From positions 1 through 64,000 of the forward strand of contig MGTS01000017.1 of NCBI GenBank assembly GCA_001799565.1: a stretch of DNA of 64,000 bases. Reading direction: 5' to 3'. Under the pieces are notes generated by a model, which saw only the letters and a list, made by a program, of their open reading frames with translations, was not told the DNA's origin and searched no databases. This document shows positions 8,224 to 15,886 of the stretch, piece after piece. A program made the position numbers and the translations under genes. Source of the stretch: Elusimicrobia bacterium GWA2_51_34. Lineage in GTDB: Bacteria; Elusimicrobiota; Elusimicrobia; Elusimicrobiales; UBA9959. Positions within the stretch are counted from its first letter, which is position 1; every line of letters begins with the position of its first letter.

Positions 8224-10131
8224 ATGTTGAACGACAAATCCCTGAAAATTAAAAAAGTTGTTTTTTTCAATCTTTGTCTGCTGGCGATACTCGCCGGTTT
8301 ATGGCAGTTTATTCCAGACTTCATAAATACGCAAAACTGGAGTAGTTCGTGTGACGCCGGAGAGAACTGGATTTTCGCCTTAACCGGAACTTTTGACAAT
8401 GCTTGGTTCCCTTTTTTTCCGGTTGTTAATTCAATCATCAGGTATCATACCCCCGCCTGGCTGCAGGCGGGCGCGTGCAAATTTGTCTTCCTGCTGCCGG
8501 TGATACTGGCTTTTTCCGCCGGCTCCCTGATATATTCATTTTCCGCCGGAATCCTGTCGGCTGCGCTGTCCGCGGTTCTCTGCGCCTTCCTGTTTTTGTA
8601 CGGATGGGTTTCTTATCAACTGTATATTGAACAGGCTTTAATCGCCGCCACGATGTTGATGCTTATTTGCGGGCTTTCCATTAAATTCCAGTTTTATACG
8701 TTGAGGAGTTTTTTTATCGGCCTCCTTCTGGTTATAGCACTGCATTCGAAGGGCGTTATCGCGCTGTTTATACCAGTTGTTTTTGTGTATGAGGCGTATC
8801 GGGAGAAAGGCCGGACGCATTTTTTAAGACAGTGGCCGGCAATGACCGTGCTGCTGACTGTTGTTTCGACCTGGATTATTGTCAACTGGGTTAGCCGGAA
8901 TGGATTTGCGCTTCTTGAAGGCGACCGTGCCAGCTCTAATATCGTTGGGAGTGCGCTTGGTTTAGTCGGTACTATGGAGGGCAACTGGCAAGCCTTGTCC
9001 GGAATTATCCCAGGGCAGAGCGTGATCTTGTGGGCGGTCCGGGAAATACTGGCGCACCCGCTGCGGTATGTTTCCGCGATAGGATACCGGTTGTATTATG
9101 TTTTGTTCATGGAACCGATGGTGCCGGGATTGTCCGCGCTGGCTTTTTTATGGCTCTGCGGAGTTTACCGGCTGAGGCGTCTGTCGGCCGTCCGGCCGCT
9201 GCTGCTGCTTACGCTCTATCTGCTCCTGATATATCTTCTGATGCCTGTGGAAGGGCGCTATTTCGTGCCGATGTGGTTTCTAGTCTGTACTCTGACGGGG
9301 ATTTTTCTTGCGGATATCCTCGGCGGAGCTCCGAAGCCGGGCGGATATGAGTACACGAACGCGAAAGCAGTATTTTATAGCGCTTGCGCGCCGGTAATTG
9401 CGCTCTGGTCGGTCAGCTTTATGCTGCTGATATCGTATCCCCTGCGAAGCGGAGCCGCGCATGATCTGCGGAAACTGGAAAGCGAGTACCCCGGTGTTCC
9501 GTGGATACACGAAATGGCGGCCCGTGAATCCTTAAGGACCGGTGATTTGGGCAAGGCCGTGGATTCACGCCGTAAGGCCTACGAGCTGGAAAAATTATGT
9601 ACGTATCGCAAAGGCAACTATTTAAAAACAGCGTTCATGGCGGGCAGTATTTCCGGCGCTCAACTCCAGGAACATTTCTTGGAACTCAATGAATACGAGA
9701 CGCTGATGCTGGCCGCTTTGCGTTACGGCGAAGAGGGGAAAACGGCAAAAGCCGGCAAAATCCTTCCGTGCGCATTGCTGTTGTGCGTCAAAAACTCATT
9801 CGGTATGCGTTATGTCGCCGACAGTATAGATGGCAGCCTTTTGAAGAAAATGCGAAGGAACGGCGCCGAAAACTGTCTGGGGATTCTTTCGGAAATGATT
9901 TCTACTCTTGAAGCTAAGAGGCGCGGCGTATTGCGGGACAGGCTTGCGCGAATTTATCCCGGTTTGTGGCGGCCGGAGCTTCTTTTTTCCACTTTTGAAG
10001 CTGAAAACATGGAAGATTATATGCGCGCGGTTTCCAGGGACTTCGGGGCGGAACATGGGAGCATTCCGGATCCTCAGGTTTGTCTGGGCATAATTCCACT
10101 GGCGGATCCCGGTCCTAACCACGGGCGATAA
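8224..10131 (+). CDS. Multi-pass membrane protein, tandem paralogue 4 of 4
   Basis: This 635-residue last member of the array begins MLNDKSLKIKK. Hydrophobic segments fill the first ~410 residues, then a helical tail with RTGDLGKAVDSRRKAYELE follows. Its 3' flank keeps only the first bases of the flank shared by copies 1-3 (CGATAACATCCAAAC) and then becomes unique, so the duplicated unit ends here. The next gene is a cyclophilin-like lipoprotein, which is itself duplicated. No function can be assigned. Confidence 0.8.
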   Translation: MLNDKSLKIKKVVFFNLCLLAILAGLWQFIPDFINTQNWSSSCDAGENWIFALTGTFDNAWFPFFPVVNSIIRYHTPAWLQAGACKFVFLLPVILAFSAGSLIYSFSAGILSAALSAVLCAFLFLYGWVSYQLYIEQALIAATMLMLICGLSIKFQFYTLRSFFIGLLLVIALHSKGVIALFIPVVFVYEAYREKGRTHFLRQWPAMTVLLTVVSTWIIVNWVSRNGFALLEGDRASSNIVGSALGLVGTMEGNWQALSGIIPGQSVILWAVREILAHPLRYVSAIGYRLYYVLFMEPMVPGLSALAFLWLCGVYRLRRLSAVRPLLLLTLYLLLIYLLMPVEGRYFVPMWFLVCTLTGIFLADILGGAPKPGGYEYTNAKAVFYSACAPVIALWSVSFMLLISYPLRSGAAHDLRKLESEYPGVPWIHEMAARESLRTGDLGKAVDSRRKAYELEKLCTYRKGNYLKTAFMAGSISGAQLQEHFLELNEYETLMLAALRYGEEGKTAKAGKILPCALLLCVKNSFGMRYVADSIDGSLLKKMRRNGAENCLGILSEMISTLEAKRRGVLRDRLARIYPGLWRPELLFSTFEAENMEDYMRAVSRDFGAEHGSIPDPQVCLGIIPLADPGPNHGR

Positions 10132-10261
10132 CATCCAAACACTTCGCGGCGGGCGGGGGCGTCTTCCGGCGCTTTTTAATGATTCGGTCATTTTCAGGCC
10201 CATCTTGTGTTGGAAATGGCCAAAACATCAATGTTCATGCTGCGATTGGATAATTCCACGG

Positions 10262-10293
10262 TTGGACGATTCTGCCGTAAAAGAATGTATAAT
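10262..10293 (+). promoter_or_regulatory. Candidate leaderless promoter of the cyclophilin-like lipoprotein
   Basis: A perfect TATAAT at 10288-10293 lies 6 nt before the ATG at 10300. A weak TTGGAC (10262-10267) stands 20 nt upstream of it. If this is the -10 box, transcription would begin at or next to the start codon. No Shine-Dalgarno sequence is present. Confidence 0.5.
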
Positions 10294-10299
10294 TTACTC

Positions 10300-11076
10300 A
10301 TGATGACTGAAATTGTCCCGCGACTTATTGTTCTTTCGGTTTTACTGACCGGGGTTGCTTGTTCCAACAACAACCAGGAAACGACTCCGGCAGCGGAATC
10401 ACCCGCTTATACCGCAACACAAGCTGGAGGCCAGACTGCGGGACAGCCGGATCTGACCAGCGGAAATAAGGAGATGGGGCGCAATATGACGGAAGTACAA
10501 TCCGCTGCAATACCGGGTTTGAATATGCAGCTTGCGGAGATGACAGCCCCCGCGGTGTTCGAGGCGAAGTTTAAAACTACCAAAGGCGATTTTACCGTTG
10601 AAGTCACCCGCGCCTGGGCCCCGCGCGGCGCCGATAGATTTTATAGCCTGTTTAAAATAAACTACTTCCGCGATATCGCTTTTTTCTGCGTAATACCGGG
10701 TTCTGTGGTACAGTTTGGTATTCATGGCGATCCCATGATAAATGAGAGATGGAGCCGGGCAGCTATCGCGGATGATGATAAGAGCCATTCCAATCTGAAG
10801 GGCTACCTTGCTTTTGCCGTGACCGGCCCAAATACCCGCAACACCCGGCTAGTTATACACCTGGCCGATAATCCCCGCTTTGACAGCAAGGGCTATGTGC
10901 CTATCGGTAAGGTGACCCAGGGCCTTAAAGTTTTAGAAAACCTCTATTCCGGCTATGGTGACTGCGCGCCCGCCGGCAAAGGTCCGGAACCGGCAAAGGC
11001 CCTTAAAGGCGGCAACGCTTACTTCAAGAGCTCTTTCCCCAAGCTGGACTACATTGTAAGCACGATCAACGAATGA
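10300..11076 (+). CDS. Cyclophilin-like lipoprotein, copy 1
   Basis: 258 residues. The N-terminus MMTEIVPRLIVLSVLLTGVAC looks like a lipoprotein signal with Cys at ~22, then a Ser/Thr/Gln-rich linker. From ~85 comes a cyclophilin-type peptidyl-prolyl isomerase fold (KTTKGDFTVEV, APRGADRF, IPGSVVQFGIHGDP, NTRNTRLVIHLADNPRFDSK). The Arg of the usual F-H-R motif is Cys here (FFCVIPG), so activity is doubtful. The frame is open further upstream, but the ATG was chosen for the signal peptide and the TATAAT 6 nt before it. The next gene is a close paralogue. Confidence 0.85.
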   Translation: MMTEIVPRLIVLSVLLTGVACSNNNQETTPAAESPAYTATQAGGQTAGQPDLTSGNKEMGRNMTEVQSAAIPGLNMQLAEMTAPAVFEAKFKTTKGDFTVEVTRAWAPRGADRFYSLFKINYFRDIAFFCVIPGSVVQFGIHGDPMINERWSRAAIADDDKSHSNLKGYLAFAVTGPNTRNTRLVIHLADNPRFDSKGYVPIGKVTQGLKVLENLYSGYGDCAPAGKGPEPAKALKGGNAYFKSSFPKLDYIVSTINE

Positions 11077-11134
11077 TGCAGACGCGTTTCTAAACAACGA
11101 GGGCGCCCCGGCCTTTGTTCCGACGGTTTTAGTC

Positions 11135-11163
11135 TTTATCCTGACCCGGGTTCGTTTTATAAT
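11135..11163 (+). promoter_or_regulatory. Candidate promoter of second cyclophilin-like gene
   Basis: TTTATC at 11135-11140, a 17-nt spacer and a perfect TATAAT at 11158-11163. The leader would be about 25-30 nt and includes an SD-like AAGGACG before the ATG at 11196. Confidence 0.5.
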
Positions 11164-11195
11164 TTGGCGCCTGTGTTTGTATCAAGGACGATATT

Positions 11196-11879
11196 ATGAA
11201 ACCAGCATGCAAACCAAATATCGGAAAAAGAAAAACATATATCGGCTTCGACTCCGGAATAAAAACTTTAAGCGGTGAAAAAATGCCGGAAATAAAATCC
11301 GCTGTTAAGGCGGCAGTGCGGGAGATGAAACTAGCCGAGATGGCCGCCCCAGCGGTGTTCGAGGCGAAGTTCAAAACCACCAAAGGCGACTTTACCGTTA
11401 AAGTCACCCGCGCCTGGGCTCCGCGCGGCGCCAATCGATTTTACAGCATGTTTAAAATAAAGTACTTCACTGACGTCGCTTTCTTTTGCGTCATCCCTGG
11501 TTCTATTGCGCAGTTCGGCATTCATGGTGACCCCGTGATAAATGAGAGGTGGAGCCGGGCGGCTATCGCGGATGACGATAAGAGCCATTCCAATCTGAAG
11601 GGCTATCTTGCTTTTGCCGCTACCGGCCCAAATACCCGCAACACCCGGTTGGTCATAAACCTTGCCGATAATCCCCGTCTTGACAGTAAGGGTTATGTGC
11701 CTATCGGTAAGGTGACAAAAGGCTTTAAGGTTTTGGAAAAACTCTATTCCAATTATGGCGACTGTGCGCCCTCCGGCAAAGGTCCGGAACCGGCAAAGGC
11801 CTTTAAAGACGGCAACGCTTACTTCAGGAGCTCTTTCCCCAACCTGGACTACATTGTAAGCACGATCAACGAAAAGTGA
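11196..11879 (+). CDS. Cyclophilin-like protein, copy 2, without signal peptide
   Basis: 227 residues. From residue ~40 it is very similar to the protein at 10300-11076, with the same KTTKGDFTVKV start of the fold and the same substitution of the catalytic Arg (FFCVIPGSIAQFG). The N-terminal ~40 residues are unrelated, hydrophilic and lack a signal sequence or lipobox, so this copy is probably cytoplasmic. AAGGACG precedes the ATG by about 5 nt. The 3' flanks of both copies share TTTCTAAACARCGAGGGCG, showing that the duplicated unit included some downstream DNA. Confidence 0.8.
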   Translation: MKPACKPNIGKRKTYIGFDSGIKTLSGEKMPEIKSAVKAAVREMKLAEMAAPAVFEAKFKTTKGDFTVKVTRAWAPRGANRFYSMFKIKYFTDVAFFCVIPGSIAQFGIHGDPVINERWSRAAIADDDKSHSNLKGYLAFAATGPNTRNTRLVINLADNPRLDSKGYVPIGKVTKGFKVLEKLYSNYGDCAPSGKGPEPAKAFKDGNAYFRSSFPNLDYIVSTINEK

Positions 11880-12044
11880 TGTTTGAGCTTTTCTAAACAG
11901 CGAGGGCGGCCTTGTTAAGATCGTGCTGATTTTTACGAATGAAATAGGTAAGACCGCGTTTTGTTTAGATGCCGCCTTTTTTGGGGAAAATGTTGCGCAG
12001 TAATGACTGGCAGCAGTTGGTGCTGTATCGGGAAAACACAATCT

Positions 12045-12719
12045 TCAGTAAAACAACGGGCTGAGTTCCGGTTTGGTTTTGCCGCTGGGGTCCAGGAAAC
12101 GTGTGAGTATATAGTTTTGAAGTGCCGCGTCGTTAAAGGGGTCGACTTCGGGGGGGGTGGCGCCTTCTTCACCGTCCGAGGTGGAAAGGTCTTTCATAAA
12201 ATAAACTCCGGGCGTATGGCCTTTATTGCCAGCGTTCGTGATAAAATATGTCAGGCCGTACCGCATCCAGTCGCCGCCGGTATAAAAAAACTCTATCCGC
12301 CGGAGTTTTGATTCTTCTTTGATGCCATTCTCGTAAAAATTAAAGACTTTCCTTATATCGGCGTTCTCTTCTTTGGGAATTCTGTCATATAATTCCGGAA
12401 ACGCCGAAACTACTTCATCCTGGTACATACATTGTTTCGTCACATCTTCCAGGATTATTTTGCCGGTTTCATGATCTGTGACGGCAGCGCTTTTTGCCTG
12501 CTCGGCCGGCGGCAAAGCCGTACCCATAGCTTTTGCCTGGTCTATAACGGCGCTTATATCGATATTCCGGTCAAAGTCTATCTTTGTGAGTGCCGGTCCG
12601 GTTGCCGCGGCAATCCTTGCGGGGGTATTTGCCGTAAAACCATTTTCCCGGGCTTCGGCGCAAACGTTTAAAAGAACCAGAACCACAGCGGACGTGAATA
12701 TTGTTGTTGTATTTTTCAT
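12045..12719 (-). CDS. Secreted protein of unknown function
   Basis: 224 residues, beginning with a clear signal peptide (basic KN, hydrophobic core to about residue 21, AEA-R cleavage region). The mature part is mixed alpha/beta and acidic, with a C-terminal half rich in aromatic residues (RRIEFFYTGGDWMRYGLTYF). I recognise no family. It converges with the second cyclophilin-like gene. The GTCCGCCTAAGGCGGAC palindrome lies just upstream of its start, at 12733-12749. Confidence 0.7.
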   Translation of the reverse strand: MKNTTTIFTSAVVLVLLNVCAEARENGFTANTPARIAAATGPALTKIDFDRNIDISAVIDQAKAMGTALPPAEQAKSAAVTDHETGKIILEDVTKQCMYQDEVVSAFPELYDRIPKEENADIRKVFNFYENGIKEESKLRRIEFFYTGGDWMRYGLTYFITNAGNKGHTPGVYFMKDLSTSDGEEGATPPEVDPFNDAALQNYILTRFLDPSGKTKPELSPLFY

Positions 12720-12732
12720 TTCGGCCTTCCGC

Positions 12733-12749
12733 GTCCGCCTAAGGCGGAC
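12733..12749. repeat. Palindrome GTCCGCCTAAGGCGGAC
   Basis: Perfect 8-bp arms around a single A, upstream of the secreted orphan gene. The same palindrome or its halves occur near 2505, 2528, 5296, 20571, 24333, 32808, 37818 and 37935. Confidence 0.85.
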
Positions 12750-12957
12750 GGATAAAAACTCCCTGAACTGCTGTCCCAGTTTTTATCTTTTACCTGCTGA
12801 ACTGTTGGTGAAGATGCAGGAGGCTGCTACCAAACCCGTCTAAATTATACCAAAATTGATAGTTTTGGCGAAAACAAAATCCCGGGATACAGACGCGACA
12901 ATTTATAAACAAGCTGAAATTTCAGGTTGTAAACACTAAACAACCGCATAATAATTG

Positions 12958-13030
12958 ATAGCAACGGAAAGCAAAAGAAAGCGACTGATCTTACATTCAG
13001 TCGCTTTCCGTAGCGTTCAGTAGCTTTCAT
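12958..13030 (-). terminator. Hairpin downstream of argF, word-repeat type
   Basis: GAAAGCGACTGA (12977-12988) pairs perfectly with TCAGTCGCTTTC (12997-13008). The word GAAAGC / GCTTTC recurs on both sides (GGAAAGC, TAGCTTTC). Read on the minus strand, the stem is followed by TTTTGC, so it could end argF transcription. It also belongs to the word-built inverted repeats found in many gaps. The rest of the 12720-13077 gap holds no gene I can support. Confidence 0.6.
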
Positions 13031-13077
13031 TCGCCGTCACTAACTAACATATTTCAGCGTAATCAAATAACATTATA

Positions 13078-14082
13078 TCAGTGTCCGAGAGTCGCGACCA
13101 TTACGGCTTTGATAGTGTGCATGCGGTTTTCAGCCTGATCGAAAGCGATGCAGGCCTTTGATTCAAACACATCTTCAGTAACTTCAAGGCCGTCGCGCAG
13201 CCCGAACTGCTCGGATACCTGCTTGCCGACTTTGGTATCCGCGTTGTGGAAAGCCGGCAGGCAGTGCATGAATTTAACATCCGGGTTGCCGGATTTTTTC
13301 ATGACTTCCGGGTTGATCTGGTAGGGTTTCAGCATTTTAATTCTTTCCGCCCATGCTTCCTTGGGCTCGCCCATGGAAACCCATACGTCGGTATGTATGA
13401 AGTCCACGCCTTTAACGGCTTCGGCGACCTTGTCGGTAATAGTAACGCGGGCGCCGGATTGTCTGGCTATTTTTTTGCAGGCCGCTATCAACTCCGCGTC
13501 GGGCTGCAGGCCCTTCGGAGCGCCTATGCGTACGTCCATGCCAAGTATGCTGCCGATCACCAGCAGGGAACGGCCCATATTGAACCTGGCGTCTCCGACA
13601 TAAGCGTAAGAGATCCTCTCCAGCGGCTTAGCGCAGTGCTCCATCATGGTCAGCACGTCGGCCATCATCTGGGTCGGATGCCATTCGTTAGTCAGGCCGT
13701 TCCATACTGGGACGCCGGCAAACCTGGCCAGTTCTTCCACTATCACCTGGCCGAAACCGCGGTATTCGATACCGTCGTACATTCTGCCCAGAACGCGGGC
13801 GGTATCCCTAACCGTTTCCTTGTGTCCCATCTGGCTGCCTGTCGGTTCAAGGTAGGTAACATGCGCGCCCTGGTCGTGCGCGGCCACTTCAAAAGCGCAG
13901 CGCGTGCGGGTGGAGCTTTTTTCAAAGATCAGGGCGATGTTCTTGCCGGTCAGCCTCTGCTGTTCGGTGCCCGAGTATTTCGCGGCTTTGAGGTCTTTGG
14001 ATAATTTCAGAAGGAAAACGAGTTCTTCTTTGGTAAAGTCAAGTTCTTTGAGAAAATGCCTGTTTTTTAGATTAAATCCCAT
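13078..14082 (-). CDS. argF: Ornithine carbamoyltransferase
   Basis: 334 residues, the usual length. It transfers the carbamoyl group from carbamoyl phosphate to ornithine, making citrulline for arginine synthesis in the cytoplasm. The carbamoyl-phosphate motif STRTR is near residue 57, the ornithine-binding HCLPAFH near 272, and the DVWVSMGE loop near 235. The start is the ATG at 14082 ([13 protein letters not shown]), preceded by AGGAG at 7 nt; the open frame upstream is leader. The gene stands alone and diverges from cysE, sharing with it the symmetric promoter element at 14123-14132. Confidence 0.97.
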   Translation of the reverse strand: MGFNLKNRHFLKELDFTKEELVFLLKLSKDLKAAKYSGTEQQRLTGKNIALIFEKSSTRTRCAFEVAAHDQGAHVTYLEPTGSQMGHKETVRDTARVLGRMYDGIEYRGFGQVIVEELARFAGVPVWNGLTNEWHPTQMMADVLTMMEHCAKPLERISYAYVGDARFNMGRSLLVIGSILGMDVRIGAPKGLQPDAELIAACKKIARQSGARVTITDKVAEAVKGVDFIHTDVWVSMGEPKEAWAERIKMLKPYQINPEVMKKSGNPDVKFMHCLPAFHNADTKVGKQVSEQFGLRDGLEVTEDVFESKACIAFDQAENRMHTIKAVMVATLGH

Positions 14083-14122
14083 TTCATATCTCCTTATGCC
14101 CCGCGGGTAGTGCAATACAAAA

Positions 14123-14132
14123 ATTATATAAT
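14123..14132. promoter_or_regulatory. Symmetric divergent -10 element between argF and cysE
   Basis: ATTATATAAT is a perfect 10-bp palindrome. It gives TATAAT on the plus strand (14127-14132, toward cysE) and TATAAT on the minus strand (14123-14128, toward argF). The two -10 boxes overlap by 2 bp, so polymerase could bind in only one direction at a time. The -35 boxes are weak in both directions. Confidence 0.6.
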
Positions 14133-14182
14133 ACTTTGGCTCAGGGAAGAAAAAAAGTGGAAGAAGAGTGAGGCTGATATTA

Positions 14183-14803
14183 ATGAATTTTCTTGAAGAT
14201 ATACGCACGGTTTTTAAAGAGGATCCCGCGGCAAGGAGCCTGCTTGAGGTGTTGTTGTGCTATCCGGGCCTGCACGCGGTGTGGCTGTACAGGGCAGCGC
14301 ATGTTCTATGGGGTTTCGGCATGTATTTCATCGCCAGGCTTATCTCTCATGCCGCGCGCGCCATAACCGGTATAGAAATTCATCCGGGAGCGGCGATAGG
14401 CCGCAGATTCTTTATTGACCACGGCATGGGAGTGGTGATAGGCGAAACCGCGGAAATAGGAGACGATGTGCTTATATATCAGGGTGTGGTGCTTGGCGGC
14501 ACTTCGCTGGAAAAAAAGAAACGTCACCCCACAATAGGCAACGGGGTCGTTATAGGTTCCGGGGCTATAATACTTGGCGCCATAAAGATAGGCGACCGTT
14601 CGCGCATAGGCGCCGGTTCCGTGGTGCTTAAGGAGGTTCCGCCGGATACCACGGTGTTTGGAGTGCCGGCCAAATCCAAAGAGGGCGGCATAGGGGAAAC
14701 TTCCCAGCTTGACCATAATAAGCTTTTTGACGTGTGCGGCGAGGAAATAAAAGTTTTGCGCGGCGAAGTGGAAGAGCTAAAAAGGATAGTAGGTAGTAGA
14801 TAG
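14183..14803 (+). CDS. cysE: Serine O-acetyltransferase
   Basis: 206 residues, short CysE/EpsC type. It acetylates serine to O-acetylserine with acetyl-CoA, the first step of cysteine synthesis. A helical N-terminus is followed by left-handed beta-helix hexapeptide repeats ([35 protein letters not shown]). [10 protein letters not shown] and the [15 protein letters not shown] loop are typical of the family. The ATG at 14183 was chosen over the GTG at 14168 because the family starts just before FLEDIRTVF and GAGG lies 9 nt upstream. cysK follows, so the two form a cysteine pathway unit interrupted by a repeat. Confidence 0.95.
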   Translation: MNFLEDIRTVFKEDPAARSLLEVLLCYPGLHAVWLYRAAHVLWGFGMYFIARLISHAARAITGIEIHPGAAIGRRFFIDHGMGVVIGETAEIGDDVLIYQGVVLGGTSLEKKKRHPTIGNGVVIGSGAIILGAIKIGDRSRIGAGSVVLKEVPPDTTVFGVPAKSKEGGIGETSQLDHNKLFDVCGEEIKVLRGEVEELKRIVGSR

Positions 14804-14935
14804 TAGGTGGTAGGTAGGAACAGCGCGGAAAGCTGCCTGGAAGCCAAGCTGATTTTGCTAATTGCCGATTGTCTGGGAAAAATGCCGGCTCTGCAGTCTT
14901 CAGCCCTCAGCCTTCAGCCTGTCGCCTATTTTGTT
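14786..14935. repeat. Word-repeat arm between cysE and cysK
   Basis: Repeated GTAGTAGGT-like words run from 14786 to 14818, followed by GAACAGCGCGGAAAGCTGCC and GCCAAGC. The reverse complement of this arrangement reappears at about 63745-63805. A second piece, CTTCAGCCCTCAGCCTTCAG (about 14898-14917), resembles the arm next to dnaG (27950-27972). No gene. Confidence 0.7.
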
Positions 14936-15865
14936 ATGAAATACGCAAACAACATAACTGAACTTGTCGGTAAAACGCCGCTTGTAAAAATAAATAAACT
15001 CGCCGCCGGTCTGGACTGCCTTGTTCTTGCCAAACTTGAATATTTTAACCCGATGGCGAGTGTTAAGGACCGTCTGGCGCTTGCCATGATAGAAGACGCG
15101 CGGGCCAAAGGTTTGCTGAAGTCCGGTTCCGTTATTATAGAACCTACCAGCGGCAATACCGGCATAGGGCTGGCCATGGTTTCGGCGGTCTACGGCTATA
15201 AACTCATTCTTACCATGCCGGAAACCATGAGCATTGAGCGCCGTAAACTGCTTAACGCCATGGGTGCCGAAATCGTTCTTACCCCCGGCCCCAAAGGCAT
15301 GAGCGGCGCGGTATCCAGGGCGGAAGAACTGAAGGCCGCTGCTCCAGGCGCTTTCATGCCGCAGCAATTCAATAATCCCGCCAACCCGGAAATTCACAAA
15401 AAGACCACTGCTGTTGAAATATGGGAAGACACCGGCGGTAAGGTGGATTATTTCGTAGCCGGTATAGGTACCGGCGGTACTATAACCGGAGTTTCCAATG
15501 GCCTCAAAGCCAAAAAGCGGGGGGTTAAAATAATCGGCATTGAGCCGTTCACTTCATCGGTTTTATCAGGGTTGCCGGCGGGGTCCCACAAAATACAGGG
15601 TATAGGCGCCGGTTTTGTGCCCGGGGTCCTTAAAAAAGAGAATATTGATGAGATCATCCGGGTAAAAGACGAGGAAGCCGGGGGCATGGCGCGGCGTCTT
15701 ATGACGGAGGAGGGGATATGCGCGGGCATTTCTTCAGGCGCCGCCATGCACGCCACGCTTGAAGTAGCCAAAAGGCCGGAGGCTCTGGGGAAAACCCTGG
15801 TAGTTCTTTTCCCCGATACCGGCGAACGTTACCTGAGCACCTGGCTGTTTGAAGAAGCTAAATGA
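14936..15865 (+). CDS. cysK: Cysteine synthase (O-acetylserine sulfhydrylase)
   Basis: 309 residues, the usual length. This PLP enzyme makes cysteine from O-acetylserine and sulfide. The PLP lysine is in SVKDR near residue 42. PTSGNTGIGLA near 67 binds the substrate carboxylate, GTGGTITG near 177 holds the cofactor phosphate, and SSGAA near 263 contacts the PLP ring. The start MKYANNITELVGKTPLV matches the family. No clear SD is visible because the gene begins directly after the repeat spacer. Confidence 0.97.
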   Translation: MKYANNITELVGKTPLVKINKLAAGLDCLVLAKLEYFNPMASVKDRLALAMIEDARAKGLLKSGSVIIEPTSGNTGIGLAMVSAVYGYKLILTMPETMSIERRKLLNAMGAEIVLTPGPKGMSGAVSRAEELKAAAPGAFMPQQFNNPANPEIHKKTTAVEIWEDTGGKVDYFVAGIGTGGTITGVSNGLKAKKRGVKIIGIEPFTSSVLSGLPAGSHKIQGIGAGFVPGVLKKENIDEIIRVKDEEAGGMARRLMTEEGICAGISSGAAMHATLEVAKRPEALGKTLVVLFPDTGERYLSTWLFEEAK

Positions 15866-15886
15866 AATTTATCATTTCTTCTTTGT

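Noticed and set aside
11961-12311. Open frame on the plus strand opposite the secreted orphan
   Set aside because: The minus-strand frame has a proper signal peptide and longer length; the plus-strand one has neither SD nor recognisable features.
13246-14004. Long open frame on the plus strand opposite argF
   Set aside because: It is the antisense shadow of a well-conserved enzyme with intact motifs, and its translation looks like no protein family.
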